In this document: positions 10,955-20,650 of the stretch, in pieces | How positions within the stretch are numbered: the first letter of the stretch is position 1 | How the letters are laid out: every line of letters begins with the position of its first letter | Source of the DNA: Diaporthe sp. PMI_573 | Lineage: Eukaryota; Ascomycota; Sordariomycetes; Diaporthales; Diaporthaceae | Assembly: GCA_021399435.1 (NCBI GenBank) | Contig: JAJTUP010000034.1 | Span: 766,765-830,764 of the forward strand | Length of the DNA stretch: 64,000 nt | Reading direction: 5' to 3' | The notes under the pieces: generated by a model | Seen by the model: only the letters and a program-made list of their open reading frames with translations | The model's database searches: none | What the model was told of the DNA's origin: nothing | Made by a program: the position numbers and the translations under genes

Positions 10955-13900
10955 ATGTCGTCGCCAAAGGCCCAGGCAACTCCCACCAGGAGGATTTCGA
11001 CAAACAGGATGAGAGACTCGGACGGCGAGCTGCTGCAGTCTCTCCACCAGCTTTCCCTCTCAACCTCGCCCTCGTCGAATCCGCCCGTTCCCGCGCGCTC
11101 GCCTCGTTCTCCAAACCCGACGCCAGGGGGCACGAGCTCCCCTTACAGACCAGCGGTCGACCGGTCACCCTCTGCCCTCAGCGTCAGGGCTGCCTCTCGA
11201 GGCCCCTACAATGGTGCTTCCTCAAATGGCCGGGAGTCACGCTCCGGCTCGGCGACCCCGACACTGCTTCGAAAGGCATCCATGAACTCGCTGCACTCGG
11301 CAAACGGAGTCACGCCCCTGCGCCACTCCAGCTCCGCCAACATGTCCCCGACCGCGATGCGCGCCACGAGCTCGCCCGACCCCCCACGACCGCCTCCTCC
11401 GTCTGCTAACTCCATAGCGAGGACGCACTTCACCAGGGAGCTCGAGCTTCTCCACGCCGAGGATTCGGACCGCGCAGCCGAGACGCTGGTCATCCTCCAC
11501 GATTCGTGTTACGGCCATCGGTTTTCCCGCCCGCGCACGTCGCGCGCCACGCTGAGCACCATTGTCGAACGGCCCGAGAGGATAAAGGCGTGTGTCCTGG
11601 GAATCTCTGCGGCGTACGTGCTGCTCGGCGAGAGGCATGCAGAAGGCGAGCATGTATTGCACCCGAGCCTGAACCCGGCGGCTATACAGTCAATACCGTT
11701 TCGAATACATAAATCAGCGCGCCGAGTGTCTCTGACTTCGCCTGCGGTCACGAACGTGCACGGCACCAAATGGATGGAGGAGTTAAAGACCATGTGCGAC
11801 TCGGCCGAGGCGAGGCTTGCGACGGGAGGCAAGGAGCTTCAGCGCCCGGAGATGAGCCGCGGACCGGACCACGAGCAGCCTAAGAAGCTGCATGAGGGTG
11901 ATTTGTACTTGTGCTCGGAGTCGTTGGAGGCGTTGGAGGGCTCGTTGGGGGCTGTATGCGACGCTGTTGACGCCGTCTTTGCGGAATCCGGTCCCAAGCG
12001 AGCGTTTGTCGCGGTTCGGCCACCCGGTCACCACTGTTCTGCATCATACCCGTCAGGTTTCTGCTGGGTCAATAATGTGCATGTTGGGATTATGCATGGT
12101 ATCCTCGGCCACGGCCTCACCCATGCCGCCATAATCGATTTCGATCTTCACCATGGCGATGGAAGCCAGCAGATCGCCTGGCAGCACAACTCTAGGGGCT
12201 TGGGCTTGGCGAAGAATGCGGCGTACTGGAAGAAGGCATCGATCGGGTACTTCTCGCTCCACGACATCAACTCGTACCCTTGCGAGATGGGCGACGAAGA
12301 GAAGGTCAAGAATGCAAGCTTGTGCATAGACAATGCGCACGGCCAGCACGTTTGGAATGTGCATCTGGAGCCTTGGAAGACAGAGGCTGAGTTCTGGGCG
12401 CTGTACGAGGACAAATACGCCGTCTTGCTGGAGAAGGCCCGGAAGTATCTGAAAGCGCACGCGGAACGGCTTCGCATGGCGAATCAGACGTCAAAGGCAG
12501 CAATTTTCCTGTCGGCGGGCTTCGATGCGAGCGAGTGGGAGGGAGCTGGCATGCAGCGTCACGTTGTCAATGTGCCGACTAGCTTCTATGCCCGGATCGC
12601 TCGAGACGTCACGAAGATTGCTGAGGAGCAGGGCACGAGTGTCGATGGGAGAGTTATCAGCGTTCTTGAGGGTGGCTACAGCGATCGGGCATTGACCTCT
12701 GGGGTTCTCAGCCACGTCAGCGGTCTCGCTGGCAGTGACCCTACCCCAAAGGGCGAGTCAAATGGGCTTGACGGCACGACAAACCAGAGAACGGGGATCT
12801 CGCACGACAGGAGAAACTCGTTGGAGCTGAAAACGCGACCTCACCCCTACGATCCCTCTTGGTGGAGTTCCGAGGACCTAGATCTGCTGGAGACCGGCGT
12901 CATGGCGTCCCCACCGCAGGTCAAGGCTGCTCGGAACGGGCCGCTTCCGACATACTGCACACCAACTCATTCCTCGACCGCGAAGATGGTCGACAGCGCA
13001 CGTCTGCGCCGGCAAGCATCTATGAACGGCATTGCACCTCCCAGGCCGCCCACGCCACCGCCCCCCGAGGTGCCATGGTATACCGCGGCCCACGGGCTAT
13101 GTGCAGTGCTGACGCCCACGGATCGGACGACGACAAGTTGCGGGCCGGAAGACCTCTCTGCTGAAGCTACACGGATCCGGCGTGACCGGCAAATGGCCCT
13201 GGATGGCACCCTGCCGCCTGAAGGTGGTAGAAACACTCCGGCGCCGCCGCCGGCTGCAGCACCATCGAGGATGGGTCTGCGTGAGAGGAAGCCTACAAGT
13301 TACTTCGAGGGAGATGATGATCTTGGTAAGAACAGGAGGAAGACTGTCGCCGGAGCTTCAGTCACCGCTTCTGAAAGGGTATGCACCATCTTAGGCGATG
13401 TTAAAAGCCAGTCCCACCTTATCTCGCTCAACACCGGGGGTCTTTTCGTTACCTTGATTGCTGACAAACGATACCAGGGGCCGTCACGCAGCAATACACC
13501 ACAGCCTGGTGACCGGGCTCCAACGAGACAAGGTCGACGTGTTAGTGCCGCATCAACAATCCTTGAATCTCTTGACGGCTCACCGGGCCACGCGGCCCCC
13601 TTGGACGAACGACCAGCGACATCGATGACTGAGAGGCCAGACACATCCATGAGCGTGAGGACGACTGCGGGAGGCCCACTCGCCGTCAAGAAGACCCGGA
13701 CGACTAAAGCAAAGAAGGAGGCGCCCAAAGCCCCCCGGCCAAAGACTGCAGCTCCTGCTACGAAGGCTGCATCAAAATCCAAGTCATCTAGTCCTATCGA
13801 GCAGGCTCAGAATGCCCAGGCACCTCCGCCCAAGTCTGGCGATGATCTTGAAAAGATCACATCCGGCTTCAAAAAGATCACGCTGGTTACGAAACAACAG

Positions 13901-14467
13901 AAGGAAGCGCGTGCAAGGAAGGAAGCGACTACCTCGCCACCAAAGCCTGCAGCTACGGATGCTAGAAAGCAGACGCCTCTGCCACCATCCAGCCCTGACC
14001 CTATAGCGGTCCAGCAACCAAGCCCTCCAACCGAGACCGCCTCGCAGGAAAGTCTTCCACAAGAGATACCTCTCCCTAGAAGTGGCCAGGACACGCCCAC
14101 GGGGCCTCCCCCTCCGCCCCAAACTGCGACTCCAGATGTCTTCATCCAGTACCAGCCGGACGGACCGGCCCCAGATATCGCCGCTTCGCAGGAGCCTCTG
14201 ACGTGGCTCCCTCCAAACACGGCCACACCCAGCGTGGCCAAGCAAGCGGCGCCAGACGTAAGTACGACGCCCACGCCAATGAAACAGGTTGACCCGGCTG
14301 CGCTCCGGTCACCAAGCCCGATGAAGCGGGCTGACCTGCCCACCTTCACACCAACCTCCCAGATCCCCTTTGCCCCCCGGACGCCGACCGACTGGTCGCT
14401 GCCGAGGGTCAAGGGTGAACGGCAGCTTGACGATGCCATCTGGGAGGTGCCCGAGACACCAGAGTGA
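10955..14467 (+). CDS. hos3: Class II histone deacetylase, Hos3/HosB-like
   Basis: This is a zinc-dependent deacetylase of the fungus-specific Hos3 group. The ATG at 10955 sits in CACCATGTCG, a good context; the frame is open upstream to 10916 but only with a GTG. The catalytic domain spans residues about 185-600. Motifs are RPPGHHCSASYPSGFCW with the tandem His (near 356), DFDLHHGDG with the zinc-binding Asp and His (near 395), SAGFDASEWE with a second zinc-binding Asp (near 522) and LEGGYS with the active-site Tyr (near 573). All key residues are present, so the enzyme should be active. The N-terminus is Ser/Pro-rich. The C-terminal 500 residues are disordered, with basic and Pro-rich stretches and a PRPPTPPPPEVPWY block. 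A probable 99-nt intron without stops lies at 13379-13477 (GTATGC to ACCAG, with GCTGAC branch site). Removing it gives 1137 instead of 1170 residues. Spliced exons are then 10955-13378 and 13478-14467. Confidence 0.93.
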   Translation: MSSPKAQATPTRRISTNRMRDSDGELLQSLHQLSLSTSPSSNPPVPARSPRSPNPTPGGTSSPYRPAVDRSPSALSVRAASRGPYNGASSNGRESRSGSATPTLLRKASMNSLHSANGVTPLRHSSSANMSPTAMRATSSPDPPRPPPPSANSIARTHFTRELELLHAEDSDRAAETLVILHDSCYGHRFSRPRTSRATLSTIVERPERIKACVLGISAAYVLLGERHAEGEHVLHPSLNPAAIQSIPFRIHKSARRVSLTSPAVTNVHGTKWMEELKTMCDSAEARLATGGKELQRPEMSRGPDHEQPKKLHEGDLYLCSESLEALEGSLGAVCDAVDAVFAESGPKRAFVAVRPPGHHCSASYPSGFCWVNNVHVGIMHGILGHGLTHAAIIDFDLHHGDGSQQIAWQHNSRGLGLAKNAAYWKKASIGYFSLHDINSYPCEMGDEEKVKNASLCIDNAHGQHVWNVHLEPWKTEAEFWALYEDKYAVLLEKARKYLKAHAERLRMANQTSKAAIFLSAGFDASEWEGAGMQRHVVNVPTSFYARIARDVTKIAEEQGTSVDGRVISVLEGGYSDRALTSGVLSHVSGLAGSDPTPKGESNGLDGTTNQRTGISHDRRNSLELKTRPHPYDPSWWSSEDLDLLETGVMASPPQVKAARNGPLPTYCTPTHSSTAKMVDSARLRRQASMNGIAPPRPPTPPPPEVPWYTAAHGLCAVLTPTDRTTTSCGPEDLSAEATRIRRDRQMALDGTLPPEGGRNTPAPPPAAAPSRMGLRERKPTSYFEGDDDLGKNRRKTVAGASVTASERVCTILGDVKSQSHLISLNTGGLFVTLIADKRYQGPSRSNTPQPGDRAPTRQGRRVSAASTILESLDGSPGHAAPLDERPATSMTERPDTSMSVRTTAGGPLAVKKTRTTKAKKEAPKAPRPKTAAPATKAASKSKSSSPIEQAQNAQAPPPKSGDDLEKITSGFKKITLVTKQQKEARARKEATTSPPKPAATDARKQTPLPPSSPDPIAVQQPSPPTETASQESLPQEIPLPRSGQDTPTGPPPPPQTATPDVFIQYQPDGPAPDIAASQEPLTWLPPNTATPSVAKQAAPDVSTTPTPMKQVDPAALRSPSPMKRADLPTFTPTSQIPFAPRTPTDWSLPRVKGERQLDDAIWEVPETPE

Positions 14468-15722
14468 GCCACCCTTGGGGCAGCTCTATGGGTGGACTGG
14501 TGTTTCATCCGAAAGGGTCGGTTTTTTTCCCATGTGGGGAGCTTAATGTTTGTTTCTGTAGATTTGTTCAAATAGGGTGGGAAGAAGGGTTTCTCAAGAG
14601 GAGGGGGGGCCGCTCTTTTCACCCGGTGTCTATCTCGCTGGTCAGTTTACTTTGCTTCTTCGAAAGGTCGTTGATTTTGAGTTTGTCCGGTCTTGTACTC
14701 CGTAATGCTGTAATTATCGATACCCATATTGCTCTTTCAAATGGAAGGTTCAAACAACAAGCTCTCGTTGCGATAATTACTCATGTCCTGGCTTACAATT
14801 GTGTCGTCCCGCCCCTCCCGCCCGCCCGCCGCGCATGTGAAGACAAGACAACATGCGTATGGCTCAACGCTGAAGTGTGCCCAGATGCGTGTGGGCGCAA
14901 GCGCCTGACGACGCCGCAGGTGGCAAACACAAAAGATCGAGCCAGCGGTGGAGGCGCTGCGCTACGACCCTAGTTTCACGGACCGTCCCAACGGCGCGGG
15001 ACCAGCTGCGGGTGTTGGGCTGACGGGTAGGGCTGAGGTCATGACTACGAGCGTTGTGAGCTTAATTTAGTGGGGTCTACAGCAGAGAATTCGAGTAATG
15101 AGGATAAGTAGTACTCCTATTATATCCGGTATATCTCAAGGCGTGATGGCGCCTGGATCAGCGCCAACCAACTTCTCAGGTGGTTGGCGCGGATAAATGT
15201 CGAGTCGCTTCAACAAGAATCTCCATCAAAAGGGGCTGGGTACACAGTTTCGTACGTGATTCGACAGGTCGAATTCCGAGTCTTGAATCTTCGGTTCTGT
15301 CTTTTGGGGCGTTCAGTCATATAGGTATCAATGATCGACGACGATTGTAAAAAAGTGAAAAGCCCTCCCTCCTCCTTTGAGCTCGCTTCCCACGTCAGAG
15401 AGGACCGCCAACCCTCCAAAGCGGTATATCCACAAGTCCGCCGTCCCGACCTCGCTTTTTCCCATGATGCTTTCATAATTGAAACATCCCTCCGACCCGT
15501 CACCCTCCTCCTCCGGGCACGAAGCGATGCCGAGCGGGGCTTTTAAAATTATCGCGGGTATTGATCCGCTTTAATGTGCTGCGTTTTATTAAGTATGGCT
15601 CCGTAATATTCAATTCGTCGTCTTGGCCAGAAGACAAGCCCGCCCCCCCCCCAATAACGCCATTATGCCGAGGCAGTGAGAAAATATCAGAAGAAGTTGC
15701 CGGAAAATGGTTAGGCAAGGGA
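14468..15722. other. Intergenic between two convergent 3' ends, with a hairpin
   Basis: No gene is supported. A perfect inverted repeat, GCGCCAACCA (15161-15170) with TGGTTGGCGC (15181-15190), encloses a 10-nt loop. A C-run lies near 15642-15651. The rest looks like 3' UTR and spacer sequence. Confidence 0.5.
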
Positions 15723-16735
15723 TCAAGTGTTCAGGACCGCGGCATGACACTCGGTGCCGATGTTGGGGGTGTCCAAATCACCGGTCTGGGTGGGCTTCAG
15801 GTAGCAGTTGCCCGGGGCGCCGCCCTTGAGGGCCTCGGCCTTTGGCGTCCACAGCGGGATGAAGCTAATGCCGCCGCAGGTCGTGTTTGTGTTGTTGCTG
15901 CCGAACAGCTTGGGCAGGTATTGGTTGTAGGAGGCGCAGTGGTCCATGCATGTGTCAAAGTCGGAGGAGAAGAGCGCCATCAGCGGGCCGCCCTTGGCGT
16001 CCTTGTTGCACTGGATGGTGAAGGACCAGTTGCCGAATACTAAAGAGTCGACACTGTCAGCCAAAGGGGGCTCACAGGGGACATACACATACACGCCGTG
16101 AACTTCAGGGTTCGCTTACATGAGAAGGCGTCATAAGTGGTCCCCGTCACCGCGTTCGGGTCCGCCGAGCAGTTCCTGTCAAGCTGGGCGAACGGCGTGC
16201 TCGTCGCGGATGCCGCGTCCCCCGTGGCCGTGGCCGTGGCGGAGGCCAGCGACGAGCTCAGCTCGGCGACCCTCGCGTCGGCCGTGTTCGCCCTGCTCGC
16301 CTCCACGCCCGTGCCCGCGGCGAGACCGATCACGGCGGCGGAGAGCAGGGCGATGATGACGCACAGCACGAACACCAGTGAGGCACAGCCGCATATCGTG
16401 CCCTTTTTCTTCCCCCCGTCTGCGGGCGCCTGGCCGCCGAGCGAGGCGTTCTGGGGCCTTGGTGATGTCGGGTCGAGCTGGCTGCCGCCGTAGGCCGAGT
16501 AGGGCGTGCTGCCTGGTGGGTACTGGGCATCTTCTGGTTTTAATGGATACTGCTGGTATTGCTGGTATTGCTGGTATTGCTGGTACTGTTGTTGTTGGTT
16601 GTACTGTTGTTGCTGTTGCTGTTGCTGAAAGTGCTGCTGGTGTTGGTGGTGTTGCTGCGGCACAACGGCCTCTGGGTAATCCTGGCTGATCACCTCGGGA
16701 GCTTGATGTGCGTTGTGCTCTGACTTTGGGCCCAT
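15723..16735 (-). CDS. Single-pass membrane protein with polyQ cytoplasmic tail and Cys-rich PAN-like ectodomain
   Basis: Exons on the minus strand are 16735-16120 and 16039-15723, giving 310 residues. The donor is GTAAGC and the acceptor TTTAG, with an 80-nt intron. The N-terminal 60 residues are Gln/His-rich and contain a QYQQ repeat. A proline-rich linker follows, then one strong hydrophobic segment at residues about 116-140 (SLVFVLCVIIALLSAAVIGL) preceded by KKKG, so the topology is probably N-in, C-out. A Ser/Thr/Ala-rich stalk comes next, then a cysteine-rich domain with NWSFTIQC, DTCMDHCASYN, TCGG and GNCYLKP. That spacing resembles the fungal PAN/Apple-like domains often seen in secreted or wall-associated proteins. 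A surface-sensor or adhesion role is inference. Confidence 0.75.
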
Positions 16736-18086
16736 CACCGTCAGCCTGGTATGACGCGACAACGTGATGGAGGATCCGCAGGGAGGCGCCCCGAGGGAAG
16801 AGCGAGACTGCGGCGGTGTACAGGCCAACTTACTGTATCCATAATTGTGGTGTAAGCGTACTTGTCCCGGGAGTCTGAGTTCGACATGGAACAGCGAGAA
16901 GCACTCTGGCTGGGCAAAGGAACAAGAAAACCACAGTCACGCAAAGCCCAGGCCGCGAAGTAGGACAGGCATGTCAGATGAAAAGGAAGAGAAATGGGCT
17001 GCCCAGGCCCTTAGGGCAGCCTGGCAGGGCCTGGGCCAAGTCGAGCTCAGCTGAACGGCGCCCAGGTTCGCGATCCTTCAGGGAATTTGACGCTAGCCAT
17101 GCAGCTGCTGCATGGGCTGCATGGCGACGGATCGAGCCAGCCCTTGCGAGCCATGCCCTCCGCTCGTGCAGGGTGCGGCCGCCTGTCGCGTCTTGTCGAG
17201 ACGGGCTGTGTTCCCCCTGCATATAATATGTTGCAGTCACTCTGCAACATATGCTCCTCGTCGTTTGTGCTGCTGGCAGCCGACAATTGTCGTCGGTCTG
17301 GAGCTGGGACGAGGGCCAGAGACAAGCCGGGATGGCTTGTGCAAAGGACCTGAATGGTCTACACAGTAGGCCCCGCCCACCGAGGGTCACACTGAGGGTC
17401 ACATCGCCCCCATTCGGACACTTGGACGATCTTTATCCGTGAGTGGGAGCAGCGCCAATTTGGACAGGATGCGACGGCGGAGTGCGAGCAGGACCAGGTT
17501 GTCTGGGCTGTACATGCTGACCCGGCGGGCTGGGAAGGATGAGATCCCAGACCCTTCCCCCAATTGGGACCCTGGGACCTTGGGGCCAGGCCCAATCTCA
17601 GATCGCCAATCGTCTGGGCAGTCCTGTCAGCCCGTCGGCAGTTGCGGAGAGCGGGTCCAATTTCTACACTATGTGTGAACACACCCACCCCTTTTCCCTG
17701 CTGACATGCCACACTAACACAATGCACAGTACCGCGTGCCACAGATATCAGGGGCCATTTGTCTGGCCTGTGGTACGCCGCCGCGCCGGTGTCGATATAA
17801 GCTTAATTGGTGGCTTGATCCGTTCAATGCGGCCCAGGGCTCGTGCCTGGCAATATTAAACGGGCCTTATGCGGTCCTGGGCATACATAAAAGATACCTA
17901 TTCTGCCTCGATGATTGTGGGTCGACAAAAGTACCGCTCATGACTCGATCTCGTGCAAGTTCCCGCCCTTCGGCTCCGCAGCAGGCGGCTCGGAGACGAC
18001 TCTGTGGACATATATACAAGCATATTGGAAATAATATCCCCCCTCCCCTCCTCTGGGACAAGGGCGCATGACTGCAATGGTTGCAA
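16736..18086. other. Intergenic, no gene seen
   Basis: This is a mixed-composition spacer upstream of the PAN-like gene. Short frames on both strands lack protein-like composition. It grades into the repeat-bearing zone starting at about 18.09 kb. Confidence 0.45.
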
Positions 18087-18537
18087 ACAAGCTTTTTCTC
18101 GAGTGTCTGCTGCGCGACACTATCCATGGACACATGTACTGAACCACCTAGGCAGTGCTTACTGCCCAGCCTCCTATGAAATAACCCCCCACACGCAGGG
18201 GGGTTATCCCATAGGAGGTTATCCTACAGGAGGGTATTTTATAGGTGGTCTGCCATGGGGGGTATTTCATATCAGGATATCCTACAAGAGGGTATCCATA
18301 CAAGGGTGTCTTATAGGTTGGCATACTATGGGAGGATAACCCTCAGGAGGTTATACTATTGGTCAATATCCCCTACAGAATGACTTCCATGGGACAACAA
18401 TATGTAGGAAAACCTCTTAGAGAATAACCTCTTATAAGCTATGATCAGGTGGATAGTAGGCAAGTCACATGGCCTTGCAATGACGTTTGCAAAAGTTTTC
18501 AGATGTGGCTGTTTTACCGTCACAATGATGTGTGTGA
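18087..18537 (+). repeat. Dispersed repeat copy R2 (full length, longest core array)
   Basis: The entry block AGCTTTTTCTCGAGTGTCTG (18090-18109) corresponds to CACGAGCTTTGCTCGGGTGT of R4 and R6. It is followed by GAACCACCTAGGCAGTGCTT at 18141-18160, itself part of a hairpin (GGCAGT/ACTGCC). Then comes a degenerate array of about fifteen 15-bp units of GGAGGTTATCCYAYA type (18170-18440). The exit block has GGTGGATAGTAGGCAAG, AATGACGTTTGC, GATGTGGCTG and ends TGTGTGTGA at 18537. The 15-bp period yields pentapeptide-like translations (GGYPI, GGYPT, GGYFI), but no start-to-stop gene is supported. Confidence 0.8.
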
Positions 18538-18540
18538 AGT

Positions 18541-19290
18541 TGGAACTCGAAAGATGAAATTAATAGGCAAAGACATGCGAGTGACTTCCAGCCTATGATA
18601 TTAGCTACAGATTCTGCACAATACATGCCAATTTGGAGCGCTAATTACATTGCTTCAGTAATAGAATCCTCTCTTCCGAGGTCAGTCCGTGAAGATCCAG
18701 AAATTTACTGTCTGGGAAACGGTTGGGAGGGTTGGCCACAGATCGAGATGTGCTTGGGCCTCTGGCACCAGTTCGACAGTATCAAGGAGTCTGAAGCCAG
18801 TTGGGATGTTGATTTAACCGTAGATTCTCGGCGCGAAAAGAGTATCTAAGGGGATTCAGACAAGCGCCGCAATTTCCTGGTCCCCTATTTCGACAGGGAT
18901 CATCTCCGAAAGGTCGTAAGCATTTACAAGCTCTGGTGCACAAGGCGCGACTCCTCGCTAGCCCAGCTTTCCAACTACTTCGAGGAGCATATCGACAGGC
19001 TCAATGCTAAAGGGCCCCTGGAGCAGTTGATGAAAATCGCGGTCTTTACAGAACGCTGGATCGTTACTGTCATAATGGACACCAGAGATCCGGATAACGT
19101 GACCATTAATATGATAATGAACGATTGAGCAATCGAGAATGAACGCAAATTGTGGGCGGCTGCTACAGTTATATCCGAGGGGAGGGTCCGAATGTGGCTC
19201 TAGTCGAAGTTGTTCGAATATCAGGCTCGACACATTCGTAGCAAATCCTGCGGCGGCCGAAGACACCTATAGAGAAGTCAGTTCATTGGA
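18541..19290 (+). pseudogene. Degenerate gene remnant with in-frame stops, family unknown
   Basis: One plus-strand frame keeps protein-like sequence over about 720 bp but is interrupted by TAA at 18847, TGA at 19126, TAG at 19201 and a further stop near 19270. Readable islands include VREDPEIYCLGNGWEGWPQ, LVPYFDRDHLRKVVSIYKLW, LAQLSNYFEEHIDRLN and NERKLWAAATVISEGRVRMW. The stops are all ones that C-to-T or G-to-A change could make from CAA, CGA or TGG, as expected from repeat-induced point mutation. I do not recognise the protein family. The remnant begins right where repeat R2 ends. Confidence 0.55.
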
Positions 19291-19690
19291 TGTCACTTGC
19301 ATTTCACGCTTTGGAGACTCGAGATGTGCACCAAATGATACGAGTGAATTGGATCGATACCGGTAGGATGACCTAAGGAGAAAGGAAAGGAAATGCTTTC
19401 GGGACGCATATGTACGGACTCCAGGTATAGAATGGTAAATGTTTGCTTAGTGCCCGTTGTACGGGAAAATCAGGAGTGTTCTACTGATGATGTATATGAC
19501 TTCCGTGACCTAAGGCACTTGATTCGTAAAAGTCAACATAGCATGCTCACGGTCTTGTGTCGAGACTTTGGATCGATTTTTCTTTTCTGCGTCTGGCACT
19601 ACGGAGAGCTGACCTCTATAGAAGATCCGACCGTCCGACCAGCCGTTTCCATACGCGCATTCCACCCATCACATCTAAAACTGCAGGCGA

Positions 19691-20650
19691 TCAGTAGATA
19701 ACAGGCCAATCCGATTCCCACCGAATTAGATTGATGCCCAGGAGCGCAGTGCCGGCATTGTTGTAATAATGGTATACGAACACATCAGCATCCGCGTCTG
19801 TAAAGACAGATGGGTGTCCGGGCCCGTGAATCGAGCCATGGCTGGCCATCACCTCGGTACCGCCTCCATTCGTCATGCTCGCGCCGCTTTTGTCCACGTA
19901 CGGACCCGTGATACTAGTAGATCGGCCAACCATGGTACGGTACGTGCTGGAGGCGCCAGCGCAGCATCTATCGAATGACACCCACAAGTAGTAGTAGTTG
20001 CCGCGGCGAGTGATGTAGGGTGCTTCGACTGCGCCGTCGACGGCAGTGCTGCGGCGGGAGAGGGAGACGAGGTTCGTCCCGGAGCGCTTGCCCGTGCTGG
20101 GGTTGATGGAGATCATCTTGATGCCCGTCCAGAAGGAGCCGAAGGACAGCCACCAGGCGCCCGAGGCGTCGATGACAAGGTTGGGGTCGATGGCGTTGTA
20201 GTCGACGGAGTCCGAGGACTCGATGACCAGGCCCTGGTTGGTCCACGACCCGGAGGCGGCAGTGGGGCTCGTGGCCAGGAAGATGGCCGACTTGCGCGAC
20301 CCGAAGCTCGATGCGGAGTAATACAGGTAGTACTGGTTGTTGTGGAACGAGATATCTGGGGCCCAGAGGTTCTTGTTGCCGTTTGTGTATGGAGTGGTCC
20401 AGGACGCCCCGTTGGGAAACACGGCGCCCGCCTCGCGCCACGCGGTTCGATCGGTAGACGTCTTGAGCGCCACGTTGTCTCCGGTGTGGGCCATAATGTA
20501 CGTGCCGCTTGAGCTCTTGATGACGGACGGGTCGTGGACGGTGGTGGCGCCTGAAACCGGGCCCGGGTTGGGATACTGAGCGCTTACGCCCGAGGCGATA
20601 GACACGACGGCCAAGATGCCGCCGAAGAGCCGCTTCCACATTGGCGCCAT
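19691..20650 (-). CDS. Secreted GH43 endo-1,5-alpha-L-arabinanase
   Basis: This predicts a 319-residue single-exon enzyme that would cut the alpha-1,5-linked arabinan backbone of pectin side chains. The ATG at 20650 gives MAPMWKRLFGG followed by a hydrophobic run and SGVSAQ, a signal peptide cleaved after residue about 24. The GH43 catalytic triad is visible: general base Asp40 in VHDPSV, the pKa-modulating Asp in AIDPNL, and the general-acid Glu in VEAPYI. The blocks NLWAPDIS, YYLYYSASSFGS, LSFGSFW and GSIHGPGHPS are typical of arabinanases of the AbnA group. The length fits the family. It stands alone in a repeat-bearing zone between a pseudogene and spacer DNA, with no sugar transporter or arabinofuranosidase beside it. 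Confidence 0.93.
   Translation of the reverse strand: MAPMWKRLFGGILAVVSIASGVSAQYPNPGPVSGATTVHDPSVIKSSSGTYIMAHTGDNVALKTSTDRTAWREAGAVFPNGASWTTPYTNGNKNLWAPDISFHNNQYYLYYSASSFGSRKSAIFLATSPTAASGSWTNQGLVIESSDSVDYNAIDPNLVIDASGAWWLSFGSFWTGIKMISINPSTGKRSGTNLVSLSRRSTAVDGAVEAPYITRRGNYYYLWVSFDRCCAGASSTYRTMVGRSTSITGPYVDKSGASMTNGGGTEVMASHGSIHGPGHPSVFTDADADVFVYHYYNNAGTALLGINLIRWESDWPVIY

Noticed and set aside
17953..18339. Open frame with pentapeptide-like repeats
   Set aside because: It is produced by the 15-bp array of repeat R2. It has no conserved start and is not shared as protein with the other copies.
18087..18537. CRISPR-like array
   Set aside because: The units are contiguous degenerate 15-mers without spacers, in a eukaryotic genome.
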